This document shows, in pieces, positions 24,348-35,559 of a DNA stretch of 64,000 nt (its first letter is position 1; each line of letters begins with the position of its first letter). The translations under genes were made by a program, and so were the position numbers. The stretch covers positions 261,899,100 to 261,963,099 of the forward strand of contig NC_134569.1 in assembly GCF_050947875.1 (NCBI RefSeq), written 5' to 3'. The DNA comes from Dermacentor variabilis. Lineage: Eukaryota; Arthropoda; Arachnida; Ixodida; Ixodidae. A model generated the notes under the pieces. The model saw nothing but the letters and a program-made list of their open reading frames with translations, searched no databases and had not been told where the DNA came from.

Positions 24348-25436
24348 TTAATTCGTAGCACTGACGTGTTGTTAAAATGACATGGAAACTGAATAACAAT
24401 CGTTATTCTGAAAAGTTTGTTACTCTGAAGTACTGAAATATTTTTACATTGAAACTAAAAGCAGCCAGCAGAGGATTTCTGAAATGTGGTGTTTGTAGTA
24501 ATGAGGTTTTTGATTCCTTTTGCTCAATTTCCTATCATCGCGACTGGCCAATGTCATTGATAACATGGGTTTATGAAAGATTTCACAGCTAAAGGCACCT
24601 ATGAACATAGACATTTACGTCAATATTATTTTAATGTTCTACACAACAATGTCCTACTTCTGGAACTCGCAAGCTTAACAAGAAATTTGATTCCTGCTAT
24701 ACTACACATACAGCAGAAACATGAAATGTTCCAGATTTTAGAACTATGACTGTCAAATATAAGCACTGCCAAAACTACTGAATTGGTACGAAATAGCAGG
24801 CCGAAATGTACATATCTAACGCTGTCAGAATTTAATTATTTAGCTCTCCCTTCTTTAGCATATACTGTGTCAGCATATGTAATGAAATTGAGGTGTTTGG
24901 TTTTTGTCAAGTTTATTTTTTCTGCAACAATTGATTGCCTAACCAAAATATTTCTTGCCTATTTTCTTATCAACATTTCATTTTTTCCTTTACTTCTTCA
25001 GCACCTGTGCTTTGTATACTGCGTATGCAGCCAGATGTAACAAATAGCATTGAGGGTCCCCCAAGCTACTATATCTGTGCGGCTTTTTTCCTCAACCTCC
25101 TCCATTTAATTTTTGTGTAAATGGAAACCAATAAAAGTACCAAGCAAGGAAGCGCCGCTTGGATTACTCTGAGCCTTGGAAGATATTGCTACATAATCCT
25201 GGCCCTGTCATCGATAGGTTATGCAAAAACAATCAGACCATGTTTTTCAGAGCCAGTGACTCTGTTTGGCTTCGAACATGGGGCATGGGGAAGTTTTAAA
25301 ACAGGTATCACTTAAGTGCTCTGGTTAAAGTGCTCATTCCAATGATTATGCAGCCACTGTCTTCCAAGACGTGCTGCAATTACCTGGCTCGCCCAAGGCT
25401 CTGCCAGGTAATTGTCTGGGAAGCACCGCAACTCAC
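24348..25436. other. Intron sequence, no gene seen
   Basis: About 1.1 kb of AT-rich intron between a Tigger element and the 60-base exon. No repeat or coding region was recognised. Confidence 0.6.
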
Positions 25437-25496
25437 CTGGTAGTCCAGTAGGAGAAGGATGGTGCAGCGGACGTTTTTGTCACCTGGCCGTTTTAC
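25437..25496 (-). CDS. SMARCD1: SMARCD/BAP60 60-base exon
   Basis: Minus-strand exon of exactly 20 codons, beginning VKRPGD and ending LLLLDYQ. It is flanked by an acceptor (tttgtttcttgcag) and a donor (CAG then GTGAGT). Known BAP60 proteins have the same segment between the ...ETDGFQ block and the SWIB domain, and it joins in phase 0 to the exons at 27708-27998 and 11603-11862. It is too short to appear as an open reading frame; it was found by looking for the missing segment of the family. Confidence 0.95.
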
Positions 25497-25670
25497 CTGC
25501 AAGAAACAAATGGTTGCACGCAGTAAACCTTTGTTTACTTTGACATCTCAAAATATTGGCAAGGTGGAATTTTTTTCAGGCCATGGTGCCAACCTATGTG
25601 CGTTTCACCTATTATCTCAAAAAGTTTTGCGCCAGACTCCGGACATCTCGAAATCTCAACTTGGAATGTA

Positions 25671-26840
25671 CAGGAAAAGCTAATTAATTTGAACCCCGCA
25701 GGGAAGCTATGAAAATTCCGATTATACGAAATTCAAACTAATGAAATTCGGAAAAGAATCGCTTGGTTAAGGTGCGTATTTGACCGACGTGGCGTGAGCA
25801 TGCATGCACACGGGCGTCATGTTGGCGTGAACAAGAACCTCTATACTTCGCAGCATTGGCGCAGCCAACGTAACTGGACGTGCCCAATGTCGAGATCGTT
25901 CTTGCTCCATCCGCGCTTTCGTAGAGCCGACTGTAGTGGAGAAAAAAGAATGTTGAAGTTTTGCCTGAAAAGTGAAGCATCGATTGCCATAGCAAATTAG
26001 TAGATAGCTATACGATGTAAGGATAGTAGCTTTATCGGCCATATCAACTTATAAACATTCGCTTACTAACTAAATTAACAAGTACTGTGTCATGCGTGTA
26101 CAAGTAAACATGAACACATCTTGCTCGATGACTGCAGAAACTCGCTGAAAAATGCTGGAGTGAGGAATTGCAGCAGTAGCAGGGAGCAAATTGACTTGTG
26201 CACAGCTCTCGCTTTAATGCGAAAGAAACATAGAAAGCACATTGCATACGAAGCTACCAGCACTACGTGCGCTCTGCAAACATTGCAGACTGCTTTGAAG
26301 AAGAGCCCACGCAGGCGCACACTTTGGCCACGTCACAGATCGTTTTCAAGATACGGTGCCCACATGGTTGCACCGTAAGCAGCAGCTGCCGAAGAAGAAC
26401 GTCCCTCCCATCTCCGCCCCGTGCCTCACACCCAACACGAGAGGACGCGCATCTGCCCTGCTTTCCTCGTATGCCTTCGCTTGCAAATACATCATATGGT
26501 GCACGGTTCCAGCACCCTTCAACTGCACACGGAACCTCATGGGAGAGAAATGACCTGCAACGAAGACGATGGCCGTGCCTGTGCAAATGCGTCTCCCTCC
26601 AGTAGGGCCCAAACAAAGGGCCGCAGATGGAAAGAGCAAAGCTGCGCGGCCTGCGCGGCGACTCTCCCCATCCATGACAGCGCGCAGTTCAAATTATCGG
26701 TTGCAGTGCAGATTTCAGTGTGAATTAATCGGATGTGTTATAGTATGTTGCTTTCAATGCATTGCTGTATGGACTGCGGTGGCTACTTTGAATAATCCGA
26801 AATTTCGAATTACTCAGTTGTGAATTAACTAGCTTTTACT
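25671..26840. mobile_element. Tigger-like TIR element in intron
   Basis: The left end CAGGAAAAGCTAATTAATTT and right end GAATTAACTAGCTTTTACT are inverted repeats, flanked by TA (25669-25670 and 26841-26842). It fills half of the 2.2-kb intron. Overlapping open frames near 26260-26680 show no transposase motif. Confidence 0.65.
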
Positions 26841-26842
26841 TA

Positions 26843-27707
26843 CACGATAACAGGCAATGGAGCAGCATTGCTTACATTTGTTTTTCACGAGGCCGCAGCT
26901 CGCTAACAGAGCCAGACACTGCATCCTCCCGCTCTCCACAGTCCACGCTTTCTCCCTTCAATCATCGCTCGGATGTACTAGCTCGGCTGCTCCCTGCCAC
27001 TTTATTGTGGCCTCACACGGCCTCTCATTCGTGACTCTCTATGGTCACCATATCAACCGTGAGCACTTTTGAGCAGGCATGGTCAGCCAGTTTGCGAGCC
27101 CAAAGCTTTCAACGGTGTGTACATGCCGCATCATTCGTGGGCATCTGTATGACAACTGCTTTCTTACACAGTTCAGTTTTGGTTTTTGAAGCAAAACTGT
27201 CCAGAATTTGTTTACAGTAGTAGCGTCAGCTTTTTGAATGTGTGGAACAGGTGATTCTCGGATGACTGGCTTCAAGTATTGCATTAGGATCAATCACCTT
27301 GACTCTGTGTCAAGCACGCTGTCTTGGCACAGTGCCAGCAATGCCTTTGCCCATAGATGCCCATGTGTCCAGTCCTGATGCATGTGAAGGTGACTAAGAA
27401 TATTACTAGTAGCATTTAGGAATGGTTCCACGTGGTCTAAGTGCAGCCAGTGGGTTCCTATTTTCACGATTTCACTTTATCTTGGAACTCCACTTATCTT
27501 GAAATTTTAATCCTGTTTTTACAGCTTAGAGTTAACGGGGGTTTACGGTACTTAAAAAAATCTATGCACACAATGTCACGCTGGTCTAGTCGGCATCCCT
27601 TTTGGCACATACCCTATGAGCCAACAACCGATTATTCAGACAGCCCAAACAGAACAGCCGAAATCTCTTGCAGCACATCGTCTTCCGCAGGCAACATGCG
27701 TGCTCAC
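26843..27707. other. Intron sequence, no gene seen
   Basis: Intron up to the donor of the exon at 27708. Nothing recognisable. Confidence 0.6.
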
Positions 27708-27998
27708 CTGGAACCCATCTGTCTCGGTGGTGGTGGGGGTGCGATGCCACTCGACGAGGTGGTTGTCCGGCCCGTACAGCTCCTTGTCCAGCTCAATGAC
27801 CAGGCTCTTGAAGAAGGAAGAGAACTTGCGCTTGGCACCCCTGGCTGCTGACTCACCCTTGGGCTGCTCCTCCAGCAGGCGGCCCTCGACCCGCAGCTCC
27901 CACGAGGGCACTGTGGCTCCTTCGTCGTCCACGTCCACGCCACACAGCTTGCCCGGGTAGAACGTGTTCGAGATGAAGATGCGCAGTTTGCGCTTTTG
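27708..27998 (-). CDS. SMARCD1: SMARCD/BAP60 exon upstream of the SWIB domain
   Basis: A 291-base exon of 97 codons on the minus strand. It begins [17 protein letters not shown], continues [18 protein letters not shown] and [20 protein letters not shown], then [20 protein letters not shown] and a final Q. These blocks are hallmarks of SMARCD/BAP60 proteins. Borders are an acceptor (gacatgtgcag then CAA) and a donor (CAG then GTGAGC). The acceptor has a weak pyrimidine tract. The preceding exon, expected to end with an RKRLDIQEA-type helix, was not found up to 64000, so the upstream intron exceeds 36 kb unless that exon escaped notice. Confidence 0.96.
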
Positions 27999-28475
27999 CT
28001 GCACATGTCAGTATCACACGCTCAGCACACAGTCCACCGAATATGTAGGCAGGCCAAAGGCAACGACCATTAGTTACCACTGTTAACAAGTGGCCGGTGC
28101 TGGAAATATGGGCGACAAAATCTCATGCATATTGCGCACCACCTATCGTCGCATTTACTACAGGCAAAATTGTTCGAAGCACATGTGGATCCCTAGCCAC
28201 GAGCAGATTGGTCTCCCCTTCAACTGTTTCCACAGTTGCTTATCTATTGGTAAGAATCTCATCGACTTGAGCATTTGTGTTGCCACAAAATTTTTTCCTG
28301 GCACTCCATCATTGCATTTTTCATGCTTATGCTACTTTCATGCACATGCGGCTCGTGCTGGATGCCACCCTGTACACATGGTGGACCGAGGCTTCTTGCA
28401 CGTCATGCTCCACCTGACAAGTACGCAGATTTATCAACTGCAATATCTTTTTCAAGTTTTGCAAGAAAACACCAG
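27999..28475. other. Intron sequence, no gene seen
   Basis: Intron upstream of the exon. An open frame on the plus strand (28090-28494) has no family motif and is taken as chance. Confidence 0.6.
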
Positions 28476-29057
28476 TACAGTAGACTTCCGTTAGTTCGAC
28501 TTCAGTTAATTAGATTTTTCATTTAATTCAATCTTGACTGAAGGTCCCAGTTGCTGACTGTGCATGTATATTGGCCCAAACATTCATAATTTTTATCCTA
28601 AAATTGGCATTCACAGGATACTTCGAACTTGACCAGTCAGCATACATGCACTTGACCCCTATGGTGACTACCCCAACAATCCCTTTAGTGGCAGCTTCTG
28701 TCTTAATGGAGCTTAGGGAATAATGAATGCACTAAGCATACATCATTTCTTGGTGAAAATACTGATTGTCAGCTCACCCTAGGAAGATTTCCTAGCAATA
28801 ATGATAGTTCACAATTGTCTGATTACGCTATTTACCAGATTTCAATGTGCACCCTTTGTTTTGCAAGAAAATTGGGTTGAAAATCCCCTGCGCAGTGCAA
28901 TCGGTCACAAAACCGCCTTCATGGCCTTTCATATGCGTTACTGCATAACAGAGCTGTATTGCGGCGACGCTGACATTAGAAAACAGGCTGCCATTCTAAA
29001 AAATTGGGAGTTCGCTAAGATTCCTGCTTTGCTTAGGAAGTTTAATGTTATTTCTAC

Positions 29058-29235
29058 TGCAATGAAGAAGAAGTGCACTGTGCAGAGCTCTGCAGCCGGA
29101 TTGCCAGCACTACGGAAGTGGGGCTCGGGCTAGACATTATTTCTGATGTGACTGGCTGAGCCTATGCTGTTGCGTCTTCTAATCAGCATAATTCATGTCA
29201 TCCACAGCAGTGTTGGACTTCCTTGTCGTAATTCG
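29058..29235 (+). repeat. 5' LTR of Gypsy-2
   Basis: Begins TGCAATGAAGAAGAAGTGC and is clearly related to 39929-40111, with many substitutions. TCTAC precedes it (29053-29057) and follows the other LTR (40112-40116), a 5-bp target duplication. A TGG-starting candidate primer-binding site lies at 29236. Confidence 0.82.
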
Positions 29236-29297
29236 TGGAGGTCTGCTGGGTCTCCTGTAATCCTGGAATTGTGCAGCCAGACTCCCCCTGCCCTCAT

Positions 29298-30280
29298 GAC
29301 CACCGAAACCACCACGAGCTCACCCCCACCTGCTCCCCAGCCCTTTGTATGGCCCGGCCTCCCGTCTACAGTGGCACTGACGACCACAATTTTGATGACT
29401 GGCTCTCATCCTATGAATGTGTCAGTGTGAACAACAAATAGGATGACATCGTGAAATTACCCACCGTCCCTTTTTACCTCACTGGAATTGCCCACTTGTG
29501 GTTTTAGAACCACAAAAGCGAAATCCCACCCGCCGTGGTTGCTCAGTGGCTATGGTGTTTGGCTGCTGAGCACGAGGTCGCGGGATCGAATCCCGGCCAC
29601 GGCGGCCGCATTTCGATGGGAGCGAAATGCGAAAACACCCGTGTGCTTAGATTTAGGTGCACGTTAAAGAACCCCAGGTGGTCAAAATTTCCGGAGTCCT
29701 CCACTACGGCGTGCCTCATAATCAGAAAGTGGTTTTGGCACGTAAAACCCCAAATATTATTAAAAGCGAAATCCCAAGCCGGACTGTGTTCAAGACAAAG
29801 TTCAGCTAGATCTTCGGTCGCCCTGCTGTTCGAAAACTTCGTGCCGAACAGCGTCTGCAGTCACACTCTAAGCAACCTGGCGAGACTTTTACCAGCTATA
29901 TTGAATATGTCATGGACCTCCGTAAATGGGTCTATGTGTCAATGACCAAGGGCAATAAAATCGAGCATATATTGAAGGGTACCGATGAGGACTCGTATCA
30001 GATGCTCATTTCGAAGAGCCCCTCTACGGTTGCCCAAGTTTTTGAGCTGTGCCAAAGCTATGATGAGCTTTACCGACAACGCATCATCACCTACTGCCCT
30101 GTTCCACATCAGGAATCGTTATCAGGTTTAACCCCACCTTTTAAGGATGCCACCTTCCTCTCGCAGATCATGGCTTTCGTGTGGCAAGAAGTTGCTTGCC
30201 AGCTCTCCCTCATATCCAACCCACCAGAGTTCACTCCTTATTTCGACCCTACGACACGTTATACAAGAACAAACATCTGA
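29298..30280 (+). pseudogene. Gypsy-2 gag, broken and split by a Ruka SINE
   Basis: Read across changing frames: ARPPVYSGTDDHNFDDWLSS, then KLPTVPFYLTGIAHLW, then, after the SINE, KLRAEQRLQSHSKQPGETF and YIEYVMDLRKWVYVS, ending near FELCQSYDELYRQR. The pattern (a substrate-like capsid with W in DDW and HLWF) fits a retrotransposon gag capsid. In-frame stops and frame shifts disable it. Confidence 0.8.
29529..29761 (+). mobile_element. Ruka-type tRNA-derived SINE
   Basis: Starts with a tRNA-like head (CGCCGTGGTTGCTCAGTGGC; a B box GGGATCGAATCCC near 29581), then a body with gtgcacgttaaagaacccc and ends in ccaaatattatt. It is flanked by a perfect 15-bp duplication (29514-29528 and 29762-29776), showing LINE-type insertion. 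Sequence and layout match the Ruka SINE family of ixodid ticks as I remember it. It interrupts Gypsy-2 gag. Confidence 0.93.
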
Positions 30281-30739
30281 GGTCCTTGCAGAAGAGCAGG
30301 CATCTCAGGTCACCGCCCCATTGACTTACGCTGACGCCACTGCACAACCACGGCCACCGATGTTCCAGGCGGCACCTCCAATGCAAAGCCCTGTTTTTAC
30401 CTCCATGCTGCCATGACCTCCAGTCCATTGAGTAATTAATCCCTGGCGCACAGCGAACAATTGGCCCGTCTGCTATTTCTGTAGTCTTCCCGTACACGTT
30501 GCATACCAGTACCGCTGCCATCCACTTCATCCACCTGACGACCCACGAGTGTAAGACCATCCGCTGTCTTACGCTCCAGACCGCGAATTAAAACTTCCCC
30601 GTCCAAGACTTCGACCAGTTTTTGACTGTCATTCTTCACCTTCAGTCGTCACTCGCTCTCCCGAATGCGTGAACGTCCCTCTACCGCTGACACGGAAAAC
30701 TAACCAGTGCGGTTCCAGAGGCAAGAACTGCGTCACCGT

Positions 30740-31030
30740 CGCCAAGCTCAAGCCCTCTTCTTTTGCAGTCAAACATTATTTATGTCGCTGTTGAAGGTGT
30801 TTCTTTGCTTGCCCTCAATGACACAGGTGCCGCCTTATCTGTAATTGCCGCAAAACTATACCGCTCAATACAAAAAGTCACGATGCCTTTCTTCAGTCCA
30901 TTACTCCGCACGGCCACAGCACAACACGTAAAGCTGGTGGCTGTATGTACCGCCAGACTTGAAATTCAAGGAGTTCTCTTCATAGTTCAGTTCGTCATTC
31001 TTTCCTATTGCTGTCACAATATTTTTTAGG
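30740..31030 (+). pseudogene. Gypsy-2 aspartic protease
   Basis: A frame open to 31029 contains the aspartic protease signature ALNDTGAALSVIAAKL, with the DTGA catalytic loop intact, and a downstream hydrophobic strand. A retropepsin processes gag-pol. The surrounding polyprotein is broken, so it cannot be made in context. Confidence 0.85.
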
Positions 31031-32193
31031 TTGGGATTTTCTCTCCCACCACCAAGGTGTCATTGACTGCTCTCGTGCAGAAGTAACCATCGCTTGGCAA
31101 TGCCACATCTGATGACGCTGTGCTTTCCTGTGCCAAGGTGTCCCTCACTGATGACATCCAGATACCTCCACATACATCAGTTCAGGCACCTGTATTCTGT
31201 TCCGTACACCTGCCACTGGGGCCATATTCTGAAACGCTTGCCTTCCACAATAGTTTCACCACCGCGATAGTCACGTTCAATAAATCAAGCAACTGCTTAC
31301 CCATGATGTCAGCGGGCACTACCAACACGCCCTGCCAAACGCTTCACACCACATGAGAGAGCACACCGTGAGAGTCCAGAGCAGCTTGGGTGTGTTGTTT
31401 TCAAGTGTAGTGGCCACAGTACGAGTTCTGCGCACTGACTACAGTTGGTTACGGCCGTATTAGGTAAAATAAATTAAATAAGGAAGTGCAAAATGTTTTA
31501 TTTTAGAAGAATCAACAAATATCGCGGCGAAACAACGCGTGTAAGGCGCCACCACAAACAATACTATAAACTACCACCTATCTTATCTCTACTACACTCT
31601 ACCATCAATCGAATGCCAAAAGACGCCAAAAAATGTGTTCGTTTATTCAATATATGTCGAGAGCACCCATCGACACCATGACATTAAAATGACATAGGCT
31701 GGAACTACCAGAACGCGCTGTTTATTTTCCGGTTTTGCTAAAACCGCCAATCAGCATGCGCCGTTGGCGGAGACGTGGCCAAGGCGAAAGTTTTGCGGAA
31801 GGCGAACATTGCAGAATACGGGCACTGGTTTCGTTCATTGCCAGCTCTCACCGCTTCCAACCATGCTGCTTGGCCTTTAAGTTCCTGCGATTCACCTTTC
31901 TGTATACGACCACTTCTCATTCCTGATTACACTGCTTGGCGGCGAATCTCTCGGCACTGTGGAGTCTTACGACACTCTTACCATGTTGTAACTTCCTGTT
32001 GGATCGTCAAAGGTCAACACCCATACTGCAGACCCGTAACTGCTACATCACCTGAAGACGTTTTCAGTTACGTCATCAACAACGCCTTCAATCCCAAGAA
32101 ACGCCGTGACCTTCTCCATCTCCTCGGCAAATTTCGCCCTGCTTTTGACAGCCATAGCACTTCTCTGGGGCAAATGAGAACTGTATGTCACTG
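31031..32193 (+). pseudogene. Gypsy-2 protease-RT linker with a probable extra insertion
   Basis: 31031-31345 continues the linker in broken frames. The segment 32020-32193 encodes SPEDVFSYVINNAFNPKKRR and LLHLLGKFRPAFD, the region just before a Gypsy RT. Between about 31350 and 32010 the sequence does not look like Gypsy pol, and it starts near tgtagtggccacag. It may be another solo LTR or other repeat; no target duplication was proved. Confidence 0.6.
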
Positions 32194-32315
32194 GGGGGCC
32201 ACCCTGTTTATCTGGCTGCATATCGTGCTCCGTTTTCACCTGTCCCTGGCCCGGTCCAGGGCCTTGCCCGCCCCTGGGTTTACTCTTCATCTTTTCATGA
32301 AGACTTCTGCGACAA

Positions 32316-33272
32316 GTGGACACCATTCGCATCCCGGTCCGACGCCAGGCTGGCCCTCCAGGCCCCTCCAAAACTCCGAAGCGGCGCGGTGGTGCACTAA
32401 CCCTAACTCGCCCCGCCTGTACCTCTGGAATGAAGCGTCTCACGAAGACCCTGCAACCGACCCCCACCAATGCCCCGCTGGCCTCCTCCTCTACCGCCGC
32501 CGGTGTCACTGTGCCTACGCTGTCAACGCTCAATGCTACTAGCGATGTGAACATTTCTAAGCCGGCAGCTCTGTCTCAACCAGCTGCATTCCTGCACTCC
32601 GCACACGCCACCGTGTATATTTCGGCCACATTCAACGCTGTGAGCAACGCTGAGAGCTCTGACTCGACAGCCGCATCGCAGTCGGTGTTCGTCGCCTCAA
32701 CATGTACGACCAAGCTCCACGCTGTCAGCGACGCCAAGAGTCTCAGACCCCAAACAGTGTCGCAGCTAGCAGCGTTCACCGTCGCCGCCACAGATGCCAC
32801 CGCGTCTATTTCAAACACATTGGCGCCTGTTGCAAAGAGCTGCAATCAGACATCTGAATTGCAGCTGACCGCGCTTGTTGCAGCCGCCTCCACCGGATTC
32901 ACCACTTTTGCCGTGCTGGACAGTGCAAACTCTACGCCCGCTGATGACATTCTCAACGTTTCGAGCTGTGTTTGTGTCGCCCCTACCTCCTTGACCACCG
33001 TGTTTCCGGCTGACGACTCGTCGGCAGAGATGAATTTCAAGACGTCCCCGGAGAATGACCATAATACGCCATCATTGGAAAGCGGCTGGAGCACCATCAG
33101 TACCAGCCGTAAACCTGCCTCCACTGCCTGCCCTCGCACCGAACTCATCTCAGTTGGGATCCAACTTCCGCCCAGTAAGCTCACTCCCAAGCTGCCTCTT
33201 TACGACTTGCTCGCCGCCATCATCTCTGACGCACATCTCTCCTCCAAAATCAGTGCAGAGATCACTCTCTAG
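32316..33272 (+). pseudogene. LINE ORF1, N-terminal low-complexity part
   Basis: An open frame of 318 residues rich in Ser, Thr and Ala, with repeated SNAESSDS- and SVFVASTC-like blocks and no known domain until the final SKISAEITL. It precedes the CCHC part after a stop at 33270 and a frame change, so it is taken as the disordered N-terminus of the LINE gag-like protein. Confidence 0.6.
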
Positions 33273-33344
33273 GCAAAGCCAGCTCAGAGCCTTGTATTTC
33301 TGAAAACACACTCCACTGTCACCGCCCAACTCCTACTCTCTCTC

Positions 33345-34446
33345 ATGCATCTTCAGCTCCACGGTAAGCCAATCACCGTCAAAACATATGCCCCCAATCC
33401 TCCTATTTCATGCCTCGGCGTCATTCCTAACATCGGCGGTCACTTTACTCCTGCTCAGCTCATGCATGACCTTGAATCATTCCCGACCAATATTCTCACT
33501 GCTCGTATGATGGGCAGCACTGAATCAGTGCTCATAACCTTTGCTGGCACTGTCATACCCCACTTCGTGTATTTTAAACGCGGCACTTTCCAATGCCGCC
33601 CTCATAAGCCTAAGCCCCCCACATGCACCCGTTGTCTTGCTCTGGGACACCATGATCACCAATGCCCTCAGCATAATGTTCCGGCCAAGTGCCGCTGCTG
33701 TGCTGCTCCTCTACCCGCAGATCCTACCGTTCCTGTGTGTGCCCAACCATGGTGCATTCATTGCCAAGTAAACACACATCCCTCTCTTGAGCCCACCTGC
33801 CCCTTCCTGCTTGCTAAACAATGCGAGTGTGCCAAAACAGTGTTTCTCCATCGCAAAACTTTGTGCCGGGCATCGCAGCCCACTCCTTCCTCTGCCTCTT
33901 TCGCTAATCATGCATCTCCTTCACCTCAGGCTCCACCACCTCCGGGCTCCTACGCCACTACAGTGAAGGGGCCCTCGGTGCCAGCGTCCCTTTCTTCCAC
34001 TACTATACCCTCCCCATCCCTGATTGACGAGAACCGCTCATTCGATCTCCGGCTCACAATGCGGGAGCGTCACCAGCGCGAACAACAGCGAATCTCCCAA
34101 AATTTACAACAGCAAATCCACGCAGTGACAGAAACCCTCCAGACAACCACCTCCTCTCTTACATCCCAGCTTACCAAGCTAAATGAGTATCTTGCCACGT
34201 TCATCACCCTGTCCTCTAATGCCCAGGTCACCCCATTGGCTAACCTGGTAGAAACCACCACCAACGCACACCACACTCGCTTGCTTCAGCTCGAAACTTC
34301 GATTGTCCGGATCCTCACCACCCTCCGAGCCCAATCCAAGCAATTGGAATCCTTCGCTTCTATGCTGGGCTCCCTCCAGGAGTCACATCCTTGGCCAAAA
34401 AGAAGGAACGTGTCCCCGGAAACTCTTCTACCTCTAACCTATTGTA
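33345..34446 (+). pseudogene. LINE ORF1, gag-like part with CCHC zinc knuckles
   Basis: Encodes a nucleic-acid-binding protein: a globular stretch (QLHGKPITVKTYAPNPP, GVIPNIGGHFTPAQL), then CTRCLALGHHDHQC (C-x2-C-x4-H-x4-C), further cysteine pairs (CRCC, CAQPWCIHC), then a glutamine-rich coiled-coil-like region near 34080-34200. This is the ORF1 type of I/Jockey-group LINEs, which coats the RNA. The frame stays open into ORF2 sequence after 34446 only because of a frame slip. Confidence 0.78.
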
Positions 34447-34447
34447 G

Positions 34448-35060
34448 ATGGCGCGTGGAAAGGACCTCGAGATTGTGCAGTGGAACTGTCGAAACCTTCG
34501 CCACAATAAGACCCCACCTCCACCAGTATTTCCTCACCCGCCCCTCCCTGCCCCATTTTCTCCTTCTCCAGGAGACGTGGACGGCCCGCACTGTCCCAGG
34601 TTACCGCGCCTACCATGCCATGACGGGCACGCCGCTTGCGTCCATTTATGTACATAGCGACATGCTCGTCGAGCCACTTCATATCCCCTCCAGCCTACAT
34701 AAATATTTAGTTGGTGTGGTGTATTACCGACCTTCTTCCCACACCTCACTCGCCCTTATGTCTTTCTACAATCCCCCTGTCGCATCCTCTTTATTCACTG
34801 CCTTGGGCAAGTTCCTCCATTCTCTTCTCTCAACCACCCATCTCCTCCTTGGGGGCGATTTTAGTGCCTCTCACATGCTCTCGGGCTACCCCCAGACCCT
34901 CAAGCCCAGCCGCCTACTCCACTGTCTTGCCCAGGAACGCCACCTCACCCTTCTTAATACTCCTGGCTCCCCTATTCGAGCGGGCACTGTCTCACAGCGC
35001 TCTACAACACCCAACCTCTCTTTCTCTCGGGGCTCCCTTTCCTTTCACTGGTAGGTCACA
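34448..35060 (+). pseudogene. LINE APE-type endonuclease
   Basis: Starts with the canonical IVQWNCRNLRHN (the EN N-terminus, with N as active-site residue) and continues in another frame with LLLQETWTARTVPGYRAYH (the catalytic E in QETW), GVVYYRPSS and LLLGGDFSASH (the GDFN-like motif, with N changed to S). Two frames are needed, so one indel lies near 34500-34560. It would nick the target DNA. Confidence 0.82.
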
Positions 35061-35559
35061 GCTGAAACCCTTCTCAGCGACCATTTCCTCATTCATATTA
35101 GCACCTTGCTTTCCCACATCTCTCGATTGCACTCAACTACTCACACTGACTGGCACGCATTTCGCACTAATCTCCTTTCCCCATCCTTTGAATCTTACGA
35201 CGACTGGACATCGCACATTTCCACAGCGCTTTCTACCAGTAGCCATCGCATTCGCTCACGTCACCCTATCCCAGACCTGGATCCTCACTTTCTCCGTTTA
35301 TGGCCTCGGCGGAAACGTCTCCAACGCTCCTTGTGCTCCCAACCCCAAAATACCCAACTTTCCTCCCGGATTGCTGCTCTGCGGGCTGAGATAGTCGCCC
35401 ACAGCACGTCCCTTGAGCATTCTCGTTGGAGTGCGCTTTGTGGCGGCTTCGACTCCGCAGTGCACCCGCGATCCACATGGTCCCTTTTTAAATCTTTCTT
35501 AGGTACGAAGCCTGCCCTTGCTCCCTTCTAGCAAAAGCCCTCACTCACAGGACTCCCTC

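Noticed and set aside
26263..26723. Several overlapping open frames in the intron
   Set aside because: They lie inside a Tigger-like element, overlap on both strands and show no transposase motif.
27441..27960. Plus-strand open frames opposite the SMARCD exon
   Set aside because: They are antisense shadows of the conserved exon at 27708-27998.
28090..28526. 134-codon open frame upstream of the SMARCD exon
   Set aside because: No family motif, intron position and ordinary base composition; likely chance.
29529..29605. tRNA-Ser gene
   Set aside because: It is the head of a SINE with a 15-bp target duplication and a non-tRNA body.
34711..35394. Plus-strand open frame in the LINE endonuclease-RT region
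   Set aside because: Out of frame with the endonuclease peptide; proline- and serine-rich because of base composition.
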